A DNA stretch of 64,000 nt from Streptomyces sp. NRRL F-6131 (GCA_000719695.1 JOHN01000003.1:1-64000), one strand, 5' to 3'. Shown: positions 24,179-32,620, numbered from the stretch's first letter. Notes: generated from the sequence alone by a model not told the origin. Made by a program: numbers and translations.

Positions 24179-25149
24179 GCGACCCCACCGTCAAGGCGCT
24201 CAAGAACGTCGCCACGAAGCTCGGCAAGACCCTGTCGGACGACATGGGCAAGGCCGCGAAGAAGATGTACAAGCAGGCGGGCGACAACCTCGGCAAGACC
24301 GCCAAGCACCACAAGGACAACGAGCACCACACCTCGAACGACTTCAACGACAAGGGCAAGGACAAGGCCGCCCCGCCCCCGCAGACGGGCAAGGGGGGCG
24401 GCGGCGACGGGCCCAAGACGCCGCCGCGGAAGTACTACATCCACGACGACGGCCGGGTCCAGGAGATCAAGGACGGCAAGCTCGTCGACCTGAAGGACCC
24501 GGACGAGTCGCTGAAGACCATGCTGGACGGGACCAAGATCAAGGACCCGTCCAAGGAGGACCTGGACAAGAAGCACAACGCGAAGAAGTACAAGGCCTCC
24601 GACAAGGACGAGGACGGCAAGCAGAAGCAGGACGAGAAGGTCGTCAGCCAGAAGATCGACGACCCGACGGAGCTCTCCCGGGCCGTGGAGGAGGCCCGCC
24701 GGGCCCAGGGCGACTACGGCGGCAAGAACTACGCCTCGCTCCGCTACCGGGACGAGAAGGGCGAGTTCATCCTGGTCGGCCGGAGCGACTACAACCGGAG
24801 CCACTCCGAACGCTCGATCGGCAAACCCCTGCTCGGCGGCCGGGAACGCAATGTCACCGACCTCTACACCGAACGGGCGCCCTGCCAGGCCGGCCCGAAC
24901 TGCGAACGCTGGCTGGCCAGGCACTTCGAGCCGGAGAACCCGGATCTGAAGGTCACCCACGGCGTCGAGTACGACAACAAGATCCCGGCGAAGGACCGCG
25001 ACTGGGCGCACAAGGCCTATCTGAAGCAGATCGAGCAGGACCACGCCGCCGGTCAGTACGGTGGCACGATGGGCACGAAGGACTTCGACGCGCAGGGCCA
25101 GCAGGACAAGGCGGCCTCCGCCGCGAAGAAGAAGGCCAAGGGTCTGTGA
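24175..25149 (+). CDS. Nucleic-acid deaminase polymorphic toxin
   Basis: The 324-residue protein has a Lys/Asp-rich disordered first half and a C-terminal deaminase-fold domain. The Zn-binding and catalytic motifs are both present: His210-Ser-Glu212 (RSHSERSIG) and Pro236-Cys237 ... Cys243 (PCQAGPNCERWL). HxE with PC(x5)C marks the XOO_2897-like group of deaminases in polymorphic toxins (Iyer et al.), predicted to act on cytosine in DNA or RNA. The gene is in the same operon as the WXG-like gene before it and the SUKH-4 immunity gene after it. Lys codons and the charged composition set it apart from its neighbours. Confidence 0.82.
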   Translation: MSDPTVKALKNVATKLGKTLSDDMGKAAKKMYKQAGDNLGKTAKHHKDNEHHTSNDFNDKGKDKAAPPPQTGKGGGGDGPKTPPRKYYIHDDGRVQEIKDGKLVDLKDPDESLKTMLDGTKIKDPSKEDLDKKHNAKKYKASDKDEDGKQKQDEKVVSQKIDDPTELSRAVEEARRAQGDYGGKNYASLRYRDEKGEFILVGRSDYNRSHSERSIGKPLLGGRERNVTDLYTERAPCQAGPNCERWLARHFEPENPDLKVTHGVEYDNKIPAKDRDWAHKAYLKQIEQDHAAGQYGGTMGTKDFDAQGQQDKAASAAKKKAKGL

Positions 25150-25176
25150 CGGTCGAGAACGCGTCGAGAACGAAGG

Positions 25177-25737
25177 ATGGACGAGGTGCTGGTAGGGATT
25201 GAGTGGCCGGTGGTCGTGGAGCGGGCCGCGCCCGGTGACCTGATGCGGTTCCGCCCCGACGTGGCGGCACGGTTCTGGCCGGAGGGCGACGGCGCGCGCT
25301 TCGTCACCGAGATCGGGATCCCGTTCTCCAACGGGCTCTTCCGGATCCTGGAGGAGTTCGCGGACCGGGACCCGGCGACCCCTGCGCACGCCTTCGAGAC
25401 CTGGGACTCGACGCCGGTCGACACCCCGCACGGGCGACTGCAGCCGCTGGGCAGCCTGTTCCAGGCGACCGTGTACGTGAACCTCGGCGACGGCACGATC
25501 TGGGTCTCCGACCCGGACGCCGAGATCGAGTACGAGCTGATCCACGGGGACGTCTCCTCGCTGAGCTACCTCGTCTACAAGTTCGAGGTCGAGCGCCCGG
25601 GCCCCGACGAGCGCCCGGACCCCAACGACTGGGCCGCGGTGGAGGAGATCGTCCGCGAGGGCATGGAGCGCTGGGACCCGCTGCCGTTCAAGAGCGAGTT
25701 CTGGGCGATGTTCGTCGACACCTGGGCCACGCTGTGA
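25177..25737 (+). CDS. SUKH-4-like immunity protein
   Basis: The 186-residue protein has the SUKH pattern: acidic overall, ERAAPGDLMRFRPDVAARFWPEGDGARFVTEIGIPFSNGLF at the N terminus, a central run of strands (QATVYVNLGDGTIWVSDPDAEIEYELIHGDVSSLSYLVYKFEVE), and WDPLPFKSEFWAMFVDTWATL at the end. SUKH-4 proteins are found beside deaminase and other toxin genes as immunity proteins. It is 27 bp from the toxin stop and should protect the producer. The GTG nine bases after the annotated ATG is better spaced from GAAGGA and may be the true start. Confidence 0.75.
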   Translation: MDEVLVGIEWPVVVERAAPGDLMRFRPDVAARFWPEGDGARFVTEIGIPFSNGLFRILEEFADRDPATPAHAFETWDSTPVDTPHGRLQPLGSLFQATVYVNLGDGTIWVSDPDAEIEYELIHGDVSSLSYLVYKFEVERPGPDERPDPNDWAAVEEIVREGMERWDPLPFKSEFWAMFVDTWATL

Positions 25738-25750
25738 CCGGGGCCGCCGC

Positions 25751-26599
25751 ATGAGCGCGGAGACGGGCGACGGGCTGGTGGCGGCGCTGCTGGCGCACTT
25801 CGGGCCGCGCGGGCTGCGGGCCCTGCCGATCGCGCCCGCCGGGCCGTTGCGCCATCCGGGACTGCCCCTGCAGGTGGGACCGTACTTCCGGGCGGCGCAG
25901 GAGCACGATCCGCTGTCGGTGGGCGAGTACGCCGCCGCGGCCGGGGCCGAGGCCGGGCCGGCCGCGACGCAGCTGCGGATCGGGACGGACGGCGGGGCCG
26001 AGCTGTACTTCGCGCCGGACCGGTCGGTCCGGGCGCTGCTGCTCGGGGCCGTGTCGGTGGACCTGCCGGTGAGCCGCAGCGTCGAGGCCTTCGCCGCGGG
26101 GCTGCTGCTGCTCGACCGGCTGCTGCCCGCGGTCGCCGCGGCGGACCGGCCGGAGGAGGCGTTCGGCGCCTACCGGGAGCTGCGGCAGGGGCTGCTGGAG
26201 ATCGACCCGACGGCCTTCGAGGACCGTGAGGGCTGGTGGTCGCGGGTGCTGGACGACCTGCGGCGGCCGCTGAACATCGACTCCTCGGCGGCCTTCGAGG
26301 TGGTCGACGAGCACGGTGCGCGGCGGATCGAGACGGAGGTGGGCGGCCCCGGGCTGCTGCACCCCGAGGAGGCGCTCTGGCACCGGCTGCGGGCCGAGGG
26401 CGTGGAGCCGGAGCAGGTGGTCCGGGTGTACTGCGAGCTGGAGCCCTGCATGATGCCCGGCCACTACTGCGCGCGCTGGCTGGCCCAGGAGTTCCCGCAG
26501 GCGGAGTTCACCCACAGCTTCGACTACGGGGACACCGCCGAGTCCCGGGAGAGCGGGATCAAGGCGCTGATGATCAGCGTGGCCGAGCGGCGCGGCTGA
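25751..26599 (+). CDS. Second deaminase-domain protein, possible immunity-toxin fusion
   Basis: The 282-residue protein has an N-terminal part (GLVAALLAHFGPRGLRALP, later LQVGPYFRAAQEHDP) with SUKH-like features, and a C-terminal domain with the same motif layout as the toxin at 24175: His204-Pro-Glu206 (LLHPEEALW) and Pro232-Cys233 ... Cys240 (CELEPCMMPGHYCARWLAQEF). The spacing between the cysteines is one longer than in the toxin. All residues needed for Zn binding and catalysis appear present. It could be a second toxin, a toxin domain with a built-in SUKH-like module, or a decoy. It is the fourth gene of the toxin operon, 13 bp after the SUKH gene. Confidence 0.7.
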   Translation: MSAETGDGLVAALLAHFGPRGLRALPIAPAGPLRHPGLPLQVGPYFRAAQEHDPLSVGEYAAAAGAEAGPAATQLRIGTDGGAELYFAPDRSVRALLLGAVSVDLPVSRSVEAFAAGLLLLDRLLPAVAAADRPEEAFGAYRELRQGLLEIDPTAFEDREGWWSRVLDDLRRPLNIDSSAAFEVVDEHGARRIETEVGGPGLLHPEEALWHRLRAEGVEPEQVVRVYCELEPCMMPGHYCARWLAQEFPQAEFTHSFDYGDTAESRESGIKALMISVAERRG

Positions 26600-26643
26600 G
26601 CACGGCCACGGGGTACCGGAGCACGGGGAGAGGGAAGCGGGAC

Positions 26644-28416
26644 ATGGCGGGGAGCGGGCGGCGGATGCCGCAGCTGGGGGCGGGCCGCAAGCCGGCCGGG
26701 CTGGCGCTGCTGGGCTGGCTGGACGACCCGCGGGCGCCGCGGCTGTGCCGGGTGGCGGGGCCGCCCGGGTCCGGCAAGTCGCACCTGCTGGCCTGGCTGG
26801 TGCGCGGCTGCACCACGGAGGACACCCCGGGCGGGCGGCGGATCCACGCCGTGCTGCCCGCCGCCGGTGCCACCGTCCGGACGGCCGTCTGGTCGTTGGG
26901 GCAGCAGCTCGACCTGGTCGCGCACGACCCGGGTCCGCTGGTCGCGGCGATCGCGGCGGACGGCCGGCCGACCGTGGTCTGCGTCCCCGAGCTGGACCTG
27001 GCCGAGGACCCGGCGGCCCTGGTGACCGGGCTGCTCGACCCGCTGCTCCGGCTGCCCGGGGTGCGGCTGGTGATCGAGACGGCGACGGACGGCCCGGCGG
27101 CCCGGGCGTTCACCGGCGTGCCCGCGGCGGTGCTGGACCTCGGTGAGCCGCAGTGGACGGACGCCGCGCGGTTCGCGGCCTGGGCGGTGGAGCAGGGCGG
27201 CGACCCGGCCCGCTACCCGCTGCCCGGGCCGGTGCTGGGGGAGCGGGCCGCCGCGCCCGCCCCGGTGCCGCCGGTGTTCGCGCCGGGCACCGAGCTGCGC
27301 TCGGTCGGCGAGGAGCCGCTGACCGCGCTCTGGACGGCGGCCGTCGCCGCGGGCGAGCCGGGCCCGTTGGCCGCCGATCCCCTGCTCTACGCGCTCGCCC
27401 GTCCCGTCCCGGTGACGGCGGCGGTCGAGCGGCGGGACGACGCGCTGGCCCGCGCCTGGCGGGCCGCCGGTCCGGCGGTGATCGAGGAGCCGGACCCGGC
27501 GGTCCGGGCGGCCGTGCTGCGGCTGCGGCTGCTGGGCGGCGACACCGTGGCCGCGGCGGCCGCCACCGTGCTGGCGCAGCTGCCCGCGCCCTGGGCCGGA
27601 CGCTGGGCGCGCTGGGAGCGGGTCGACCGGGACTGGCCCGGTCCGGCGGTCGCGCTGACCGCGGGGGCGGGGCCGTACCTCTCGCAGGTGCTGGTGGCCG
27701 ATCCGACCGGCTCGGTGCGGACCTTCGACGCGGCCACCGGCCGTCGCCTCGGCGCCGTGGTGGTGCCCGCTCCGCGTCCGCTGCGGGGGCTGGCGGTGAC
27801 GGCGGGCGGCTCCACGGTGCTGCTCGACGCCTGGGGGCGGCCGGAACTGGTGGTGCCGGCCGAGCCCCGGCCGGGGCTGGAGCCGTACGGGCTGATGGCG
27901 GCGCTGGACGCGATGGCGGCCGCGGCCGGTGACCTGAGCGCGGTGGCGGCGATCGGCGGGCTGGCGGACTCCGCGCCGGCGCTCGGTGACGCGAACGGCG
28001 CCGTGCACTGGTTCGAGGACGGCAAGGTGGTGAGCGAGCGGCTGCACCACGGGCCGGTGACCGCGCTGGCCGGGACCGCGCTGGGCGGCGGGCCGCTGTC
28101 CGACCCGGAGGTCCCGCTGCTGGTGAGCGGTGGCTTCGACGGCGCGGTGCGGCTCTGGGGGCCGCGTTCGGCGCCGATGCCCGAGCCGTCCGACCGGCGG
28201 GGCTGCCCGGTGACGGCGGTGGCCGCCGGGGCGACGGCGGCCGGTCCGGTGGTGGCGGCGGCCTGGTCGGACGGGCTGGTCCGGGTGCGGGACCTGGGGA
28301 CCGGCGGGGTGCTGGACGTGCGGACCGGCTCCGAGGTGTGGTCGCTGGCGCTGGCCGGCACGCTGCTGGTGCTGGGCATGCCGGACGGGCTCGCCGCGGT
28401 CGACACCCGGCGCTGA
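26644..28416 (+). CDS. P-loop NTPase with C-terminal WD-type repeats
   Basis: The 590-residue protein has a Walker A motif (GPPGSGKSHLL, residues 39-49) and an Asp in VVCVPELDL that could serve as Walker B, so the N-terminal 200 residues form an ATPase-like domain. The C-terminal 250 residues carry weak beta-propeller units (FDAATGRRLGAVV, LLVSGGFDGAVRLWGPRS, AAWSDGLVRVRDLGTGGVLDVRTG). The layout resembles STAND-type NTPases with WD repeats. It is 44 bp downstream of the second deaminase-domain gene and likely part of the same operon. Its role in the toxin system is unknown. Confidence 0.75.
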   Translation: MAGSGRRMPQLGAGRKPAGLALLGWLDDPRAPRLCRVAGPPGSGKSHLLAWLVRGCTTEDTPGGRRIHAVLPAAGATVRTAVWSLGQQLDLVAHDPGPLVAAIAADGRPTVVCVPELDLAEDPAALVTGLLDPLLRLPGVRLVIETATDGPAARAFTGVPAAVLDLGEPQWTDAARFAAWAVEQGGDPARYPLPGPVLGERAAAPAPVPPVFAPGTELRSVGEEPLTALWTAAVAAGEPGPLAADPLLYALARPVPVTAAVERRDDALARAWRAAGPAVIEEPDPAVRAAVLRLRLLGGDTVAAAAATVLAQLPAPWAGRWARWERVDRDWPGPAVALTAGAGPYLSQVLVADPTGSVRTFDAATGRRLGAVVVPAPRPLRGLAVTAGGSTVLLDAWGRPELVVPAEPRPGLEPYGLMAALDAMAAAAGDLSAVAAIGGLADSAPALGDANGAVHWFEDGKVVSERLHHGPVTALAGTALGGGPLSDPEVPLLVSGGFDGAVRLWGPRSAPMPEPSDRRGCPVTAVAAGATAAGPVVAAAWSDGLVRVRDLGTGGVLDVRTGSEVWSLALAGTLLVLGMPDGLAAVDTRR

Positions 28417-28508
28417 CCGGCGCCGACCCGGGGCGCCCGCCGCAGGGAGCCCGACCGGATCGCATACCCCCGTCGGGCGGCCGTGATGCGGGCGGGCGCA
28501 AACCAATT

Positions 28509-28542
28509 TTCTTTAGCGAGAGTAATGACGTAGGCTAAAGAA
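28509..28542. promoter_or_regulatory. Inverted repeat at the MarR start (autoregulatory operator candidate)
   Basis: TTCTTTAGC (28509-28517) and GCTAAAGAA (28534-28542) form a perfect 9-bp inverted repeat with a 16-bp spacer. The right half ends one base before the ATG at 28544. A MarR dimer bound here would block transcription or translation initiation. Confidence 0.65.
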
Positions 28543-28543
28543 C

Positions 28544-28978
28544 ATGCCCGAGATGTCCGAGCAGGACCTCGCAGCCATCAGTCAGCTGCGGTCGTCCGCC
28601 ATGCGCCTCTCCCGTCGACTGCGCCACCAGCGGGTCGAGGAGTCGCTGAGTCCTACCGAGATCGGGGTGCTGGGCACCCTGGCGCGGTGCGGGAAGGCCA
28701 CGCCGGGTGAGCTCGCCCGGAAGGAGCACGTGCAGCCGCCCTCGATGACCAGGATCGTCGCGATGCTGGAGGAGAAGGGCCTGGTGCGGCGCGAGCCGCA
28801 CCCGGAGGACCGCCGGCAGGTGGTCGTCAGCAGTACCGAACAGGCCGAGGAGATCCTGGCGGAGTCCCGCCGTCGCCGGAACGCCTGGCTCGCCGAGCTC
28901 GCCCAGGGGCTCGACGAGGAGGAATGGGCGACGCTCCGCGACGCGGCGCCCGTGCTCTACAAGCTCGCACACCTCTAG
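28544..28978 (+). CDS. MarR-family regulator
   Basis: The 144-residue protein has a winged-helix DNA-binding domain (LSPTEIGVLGTLARCGKATPGELARKEHVQPPSMTRIVAMLEEKGLVRREPHPEDRRQVVVSST). The DRRQ wing motif is typical of MarR. It likely binds the inverted repeat overlapping its start codon and controls the MFS gene that follows. No ribosome site is visible before the ATG at 28544, so translation may be leaderless or start at the ATG at 28553. Confidence 0.9.
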   Translation: MPEMSEQDLAAISQLRSSAMRLSRRLRHQRVEESLSPTEIGVLGTLARCGKATPGELARKEHVQPPSMTRIVAMLEEKGLVRREPHPEDRRQVVVSSTEQAEEILAESRRRRNAWLAELAQGLDEEEWATLRDAAPVLYKLAHL

Positions 28979-29060
28979 GCGCGTCTGCCGGACACGCCTC
29001 AGGCATCGCCGTTCCGGTCGCCACCGGAGGACGAAGGAGAACCGCATCACCGCAGGACCG

Positions 29061-30671
29061 ATGACAGACACCAGGAGCGTGACGGCCGTTGCCACGGCCG
29101 TCACGCCGCGAGGGGAGACCACTGTGACACCGCCGGCCGCAGCCACCGCAGCCGCCACCCGTACCCGGACCGACGAGCGAACCACCGAAGCCACCGCGGC
29201 GAGCGCCGCGGCCGCCGACGCCCAGGCACCCGCCCCGACGGGGCTGCCGGGCAACGGCGACGACGACCCCGACGAACGCACCGCGGCGGACGACCCCGCC
29301 GCTCCCGGCCGCAGCCACGCGGCCACGTCCCCGAGGACGGCCGACTCGCCGACCGGCGCCGCGTTCACCCGGCCCGGGGGGATGTTCTCCTCACTGCGCG
29401 TTCGCAACTACCGCTACTACTTCGCCGGCCAGGTGGTCTCCAACACCGGGACCTGGATGCAGCGCATCGCCCAGGACTGGTTGGTCCTGAGCCTCACCGG
29501 CAGCCCCCTGGCGGTCGGCATCACCACCGCGATGCAGTTCCTGCCGATGCTGCTGCTCGGCCTGTACGGCGGAGTGCTCGCCGACCGGATGCCCAAGCGC
29601 CGGCTGCTGGTGTACACCCAGGGCGCGATGGGCCTGCTGGCCGCCGGCCTCGCCGTGCTGACCGTCGGCGGCGTCGTGACGCCGTACTACGTCTACGCCT
29701 TCGCCCTGCTGCTCGGCCTGGTCACCGTGGTCGACAACCCGGCCCGGCAGGCCTTCGTCTCCGAGATGGTCGGTCCGAAGGACCTCGCCAACGCGGTCAG
29801 CCTGAACGCCGCCAACTTCCAGACCGCCCGGCTGGTCGGCCCCGCCGTCGCGGGCCTGCTGATCGCCGCGGTCGGCAGCGGCTGGGCGTTCGCGGTGAAC
29901 GCGCTGTCCTTCGCCGCCGTGATCGGCGGGCTGCTCGCCATGCGGGAGGGCGAACTGCGCCCGACCACGCCGATCGCCCGCGAGAAGGGGCAGTTGCGGG
30001 AGGGGCTGCGGTACGTCAAGGAGCGGCCCGAGCTGTTCTGGCCGATGGTGCTGGCCGGTTTCATCGGCACCTTCGGCTTCAACTTCCCCGTCCTGCTCTC
30101 GGGTTTCGCCTCGGACACCTTCCACGTCGGTGCCGGGCAGTACGGCCTGCTGAACACCGCGATGGCGGTCGGTTCGCTGGCCGGCGCCCTGCTCGCGGCC
30201 CGTCGCGGCGCGCCACGGCTGCGCGGACTCGTCGGCGCGGCGCTCGGGTTCGGCGCGCTGGAGGTGCTGGCGGCGTTCGCGCCCGGCTACTGGACCTTCG
30301 CGCTGCTGCTCACCCTGATCGGGGTGTTCGGGCTGAGCTTCAACACCTCGGTCAACACGTCGCTGCAGCTGGCCACCGAGCCCGCGATGCGCGGCCGGGT
30401 GATGGGCCTGCTGGTGCTGGTCTTCACCGGCGGCACGCCGATCGGGGCGCCGATCGTGGGGTGGGTCACCGCCTCGTACGGCCCCCGGCTCGGGCTGCTG
30501 GCCTGCGGTCTGGTCTCGGCGCTGGCGGCCACCGCGGTCGGCCTGGTGCTGGCCCGCAGCGCGGAGCTGCGGCTGCGGCTGGACCTGCACCCGGGGCGCG
30601 GCGGCCGGGTGGTCGCCCTGGTGCCGCGGACGCCCGTCGCCGTCAAGCCGGCGCTGGCCACGGCCTGCTGA
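29061..30671 (+). CDS. MFS exporter (EntS/MFS_3-like)
   Basis: The 536-residue protein has a Thr/Ala/Asp-rich N terminus of about 105 residues followed by 12 hydrophobic segments (FSSLRVRNYRYYFAGQVVSNTGTWMQRIAQDWLVLSLTG is the family hallmark). MarR-linked MFS proteins like this export antibiotics or siderophores; the substrate is unknown. The start is uncertain: the ATG at 29061 is annotated, but the GTG at 29124 has GGGGAG 7 nt upstream and comes after an 11-bp hairpin, and would remove only disordered residues. It probably belongs to one transcript with the MarR gene. Confidence 0.87.
   Translation: MTDTRSVTAVATAVTPRGETTVTPPAAATAAATRTRTDERTTEATAASAAAADAQAPAPTGLPGNGDDDPDERTAADDPAAPGRSHAATSPRTADSPTGAAFTRPGGMFSSLRVRNYRYYFAGQVVSNTGTWMQRIAQDWLVLSLTGSPLAVGITTAMQFLPMLLLGLYGGVLADRMPKRRLLVYTQGAMGLLAAGLAVLTVGGVVTPYYVYAFALLLGLVTVVDNPARQAFVSEMVGPKDLANAVSLNAANFQTARLVGPAVAGLLIAAVGSGWAFAVNALSFAAVIGGLLAMREGELRPTTPIAREKGQLREGLRYVKERPELFWPMVLAGFIGTFGFNFPVLLSGFASDTFHVGAGQYGLLNTAMAVGSLAGALLAARRGAPRLRGLVGAALGFGALEVLAAFAPGYWTFALLLTLIGVFGLSFNTSVNTSLQLATEPAMRGRVMGLLVLVFTGGTPIGAPIVGWVTASYGPRLGLLACGLVSALAATAVGLVLARSAELRLRLDLHPGRGGRVVALVPRTPVAVKPALATAC
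29079..29104 (+). other. Hairpin between two candidate starts of the MFS gene
   Basis: GTGACGGCCGT and its complement close a TGCC loop, a perfect 11-bp stem. If translation begins at 29124, this hairpin lies in the mRNA leader and could act as an attenuator; if it begins at 29061, it is within the coding sequence. Confidence 0.45.
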
Positions 30672-30677
30672 CGCGGG

Positions 30678-30715
30678 GTCGGCCCCGGAGCACCCGACGG
30701 TGCTCCGGGGCCGAC
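30678..30715. terminator. Strong bidirectional terminator
   Basis: A 17-bp perfect stem (GTCGGCCCCGGAGCACC) with a CGAC loop sits 7 nt after the MFS stop and 7 nt before the GNAT stop, which converge here. Confidence 0.8.
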
Positions 30716-30721
30716 CGGCGT

Positions 30722-31240
30722 TCAGAGCCGGATCGCCAGGATCTGACCGTGCCAGGGGCCGGCCGGCTGCTCCACCTCGAAGGACTCGGTCTCGGTGAAG
30801 CCGAGTGCCCGGTACTGGCCGACCAGCTTGCGGTCGCCACCGGCGAAGCAGTCCACCCGCAGCAGGCCGATGCCCCGTCGGCGCGCCTCGTCGAGGGCGT
30901 CGGCGATCAGCGCGGCGCCGATCCCCGAGCCCTTGCGGGACCGGTCGGTCACCAGGTTGCGGATGTACAGCTCGGGCTCGTCCACCGGGGTCGCGCAGTC
31001 GGGCCGCTCCTCGGACAGGACGCAGGAGCCGACCGTCCGGCCCTCCTCGTCGACGGCCAGCCGGATCAGGAACGGCTCCCGGCCGTACTTGGCGATGTGC
31101 TCGACCCGGGCCGGGCTGCCGCTGAAGGAGTGGTCGCCCCACTGCCGGGTGCGGCCCCGGGCCGCCAGCCAGGCCACGGCGCCGTCGAGCAGGGACAGGA
31201 TGTCGGGGATGTCCTCGGGACCCCCGTTGCGGATCTTCAT
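30722..31240 (-). CDS. GNAT-family N-acetyltransferase
   Basis: The 172-residue protein has the GNAT motif A region LYIRNLVTDRSRKGSGIGAALIADALDEARRRG, which contains a version of the acetyl-CoA-binding R/Q-x-x-G-x-G/A pattern, and a C-terminal Tyr-containing strand (VGQYRALGFTETESFEVE). The acceptor is unknown. The ATG at 31240 has no clear ribosome site upstream. It is divergent from thpR, with only 45 bp between the starts. Confidence 0.85.
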   Translation of the reverse strand: MKIRNGGPEDIPDILSLLDGAVAWLAARGRTRQWGDHSFSGSPARVEHIAKYGREPFLIRLAVDEEGRTVGSCVLSEERPDCATPVDEPELYIRNLVTDRSRKGSGIGAALIADALDEARRRGIGLLRVDCFAGGDRKLVGQYRALGFTETESFEVEQPAGPWHGQILAIRL

Positions 31241-31285
31241 GAGAACCGTTCTAGTCCACACCGTCGTACGCGGGAAGATGGCCCC

Positions 31286-31876
31286 ATGAGGCTCTTCGTG
31301 GCGGTACTGCCTCCGGTGGAGGCGTTGCAGGGCTTGGTCGACGCGGTGGCCCCGGTGCGCGGGCTGCCCGGGGCGGACCGGCTGCGCTGGACGGCGGTCG
31401 AGGGCTGGCACCTGACCCTGGCGTTCCTCGGCGAGGTGCCGGCGGACCGGATGCCGGAGCTGGTGGCCGGCCTGGCCGCGGTGGCGGCGGTGAACCCGGC
31501 GCACCCGCTGCGGCTGGCCGGCGCCGGCCGGTTCGGCGACCGGGTGCTGTGGGCCGGCGTGGAGGGCCGGGTCTGGGCGCTGCGCCGGCTCGCCGAGGCG
31601 GTGAACGAGGCCACCGCGGCGGTGGCCGGCGAGGTGGACGCGTTCAGCTTCCACCCGCACCTGACGCTGGCCAGGGCGGGGTCCTCGCGGGGGCGGCGAC
31701 GGGCGGAGCAGCGGGTGGCCGCGGCGGAGCTGGACGGCCTGGCGCAGGCCCTGGAGGGCTACCGCGGGCCGGAGTGGGAGGCCGCCGAGCTGCACCTGAT
31801 GCGCAGCGACCAGGACGGCGGCTCCGCCCACTACGCGTCGCTGCACTCCTGGCCGCTGGCCCGCTGGGAGGACTGA
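31286..31876 (+). CDS. thpR: RNA 2',3'-cyclic phosphodiesterase ThpR
   Basis: The 196-residue protein is of the 2H phosphoesterase superfamily. The two catalytic HxTx motifs are HLTL at residues 42-45 and HLTL at 125-128, in the family's expected spacing. It opens 2',3'-cyclic ends of RNA and has historically been called 2'-5' RNA ligase. The N terminus MRLFVAVLPP is typical. It starts at an ATG 45 bp from the divergent GNAT gene and converges with the TetR gene. Confidence 0.9.
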   Translation: MRLFVAVLPPVEALQGLVDAVAPVRGLPGADRLRWTAVEGWHLTLAFLGEVPADRMPELVAGLAAVAAVNPAHPLRLAGAGRFGDRVLWAGVEGRVWALRRLAEAVNEATAAVAGEVDAFSFHPHLTLARAGSSRGRRRAEQRVAAAELDGLAQALEGYRGPEWEAAELHLMRSDQDGGSAHYASLHSWPLARWED

Positions 31877-31909
31877 CCCCGGGCCCGACCGGGGCCGGAC
31901 GGGGTCCCG

Positions 31910-32506
31910 TCAGGGCCAGATCCGCATCGCGTCCGCCGCGACCCGCTCCAGTTCGGCGCGGGTCGCGCCGTCGCGGGCGCGCTGCGACATGCCCTGGACG
32001 ACGGTGGCGGTGAACTGCGCCAGGGCCGCCGGGTCGGTCCCGGCGGGCTCGTGACCGGCCGCGACGTCGGCGCGGATCAGTGACTCCAGGGCGCGGACGT
32101 TGGCGTTGCGCAGCTCCCGGACGGCCTCGGTCACCTCGGGCGAGGTGCAGTTGACCGTCGAGCTGATCAGCAGGCAGCCCCAGGGGTGGTCGGGGTCGGT
32201 GGCCACGGCGGCGGCCTCGTGCAGCATCCGGGCCACGCCGGCCCGGGCGGTGGGCTCCTCGGCGAGCGCGCGGGTCGCGTAGGCGCCGTGGCCCTCCCGG
32301 TAGCGGGCGACCACCTCGTCGAAGAGGGCGCGCTTGTCGCCGAAGGCCGCGTAGAGGCTCGGCGGGCGGATGCCCAACGCGGTGGTGAGGTCGGCGACCG
32401 AGGTCGCCTCGTAGCCGCGTTCCCAGAACAGGCGCAGGGCCCGCTCCAGGGCGGCCTCGCGGTCGAAGGAGCGCGGGCGGCCGCGCCGCGCGGAGGTGGT
32501 GGTCAT
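31910..32506 (-). CDS. TetR-family regulator
   Basis: The 198-residue protein has an N-terminal TetR helix-turn-helix (GRPRSFDREAALERALRLFWERGYEATSVADLTTALGIRPPSLYAAFGDKRALF). The C-terminal ligand domain (HPWGCLLISSTVNCTSPEV) is like the TetR_C subgroup that often sits beside short-chain dehydrogenases. It is divergent from the SDR gene and probably represses both. The candidate operators are described separately. Confidence 0.9.
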   Translation of the reverse strand: MTTTSARRGRPRSFDREAALERALRLFWERGYEATSVADLTTALGIRPPSLYAAFGDKRALFDEVVARYREGHGAYATRALAEEPTARAGVARMLHEAAAVATDPDHPWGCLLISSTVNCTSPEVTEAVRELRNANVRALESLIRADVAAGHEPAGTDPAALAQFTATVVQGMSQRARDGATRAELERVAADAMRIWP

Positions 32507-32525
32507 GTGCCGATTCTATATCGGA

Positions 32526-32575
32526 CGCTACAAAAACTGTGCTACGGTCCCTTTCATTAGCGATCGCTACAGAAA
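32526..32575. promoter_or_regulatory. Operator region of the TetR/SDR pair
   Basis: CGCTACARAAA occurs at 32526-32536 and 32565-32575. The second copy overlaps the perfect 12-bp palindrome TAGCGATCGCTA (32558-32569). The region lies 20-70 bp from the TetR start and 46-95 bp before the SDR ATG. Confidence 0.5.
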
Positions 32576-32620
32576 TGAGTGCCGCAGAACCGGGCGGCAC
32601 CGGAAACGAAGGGGGCGGTC

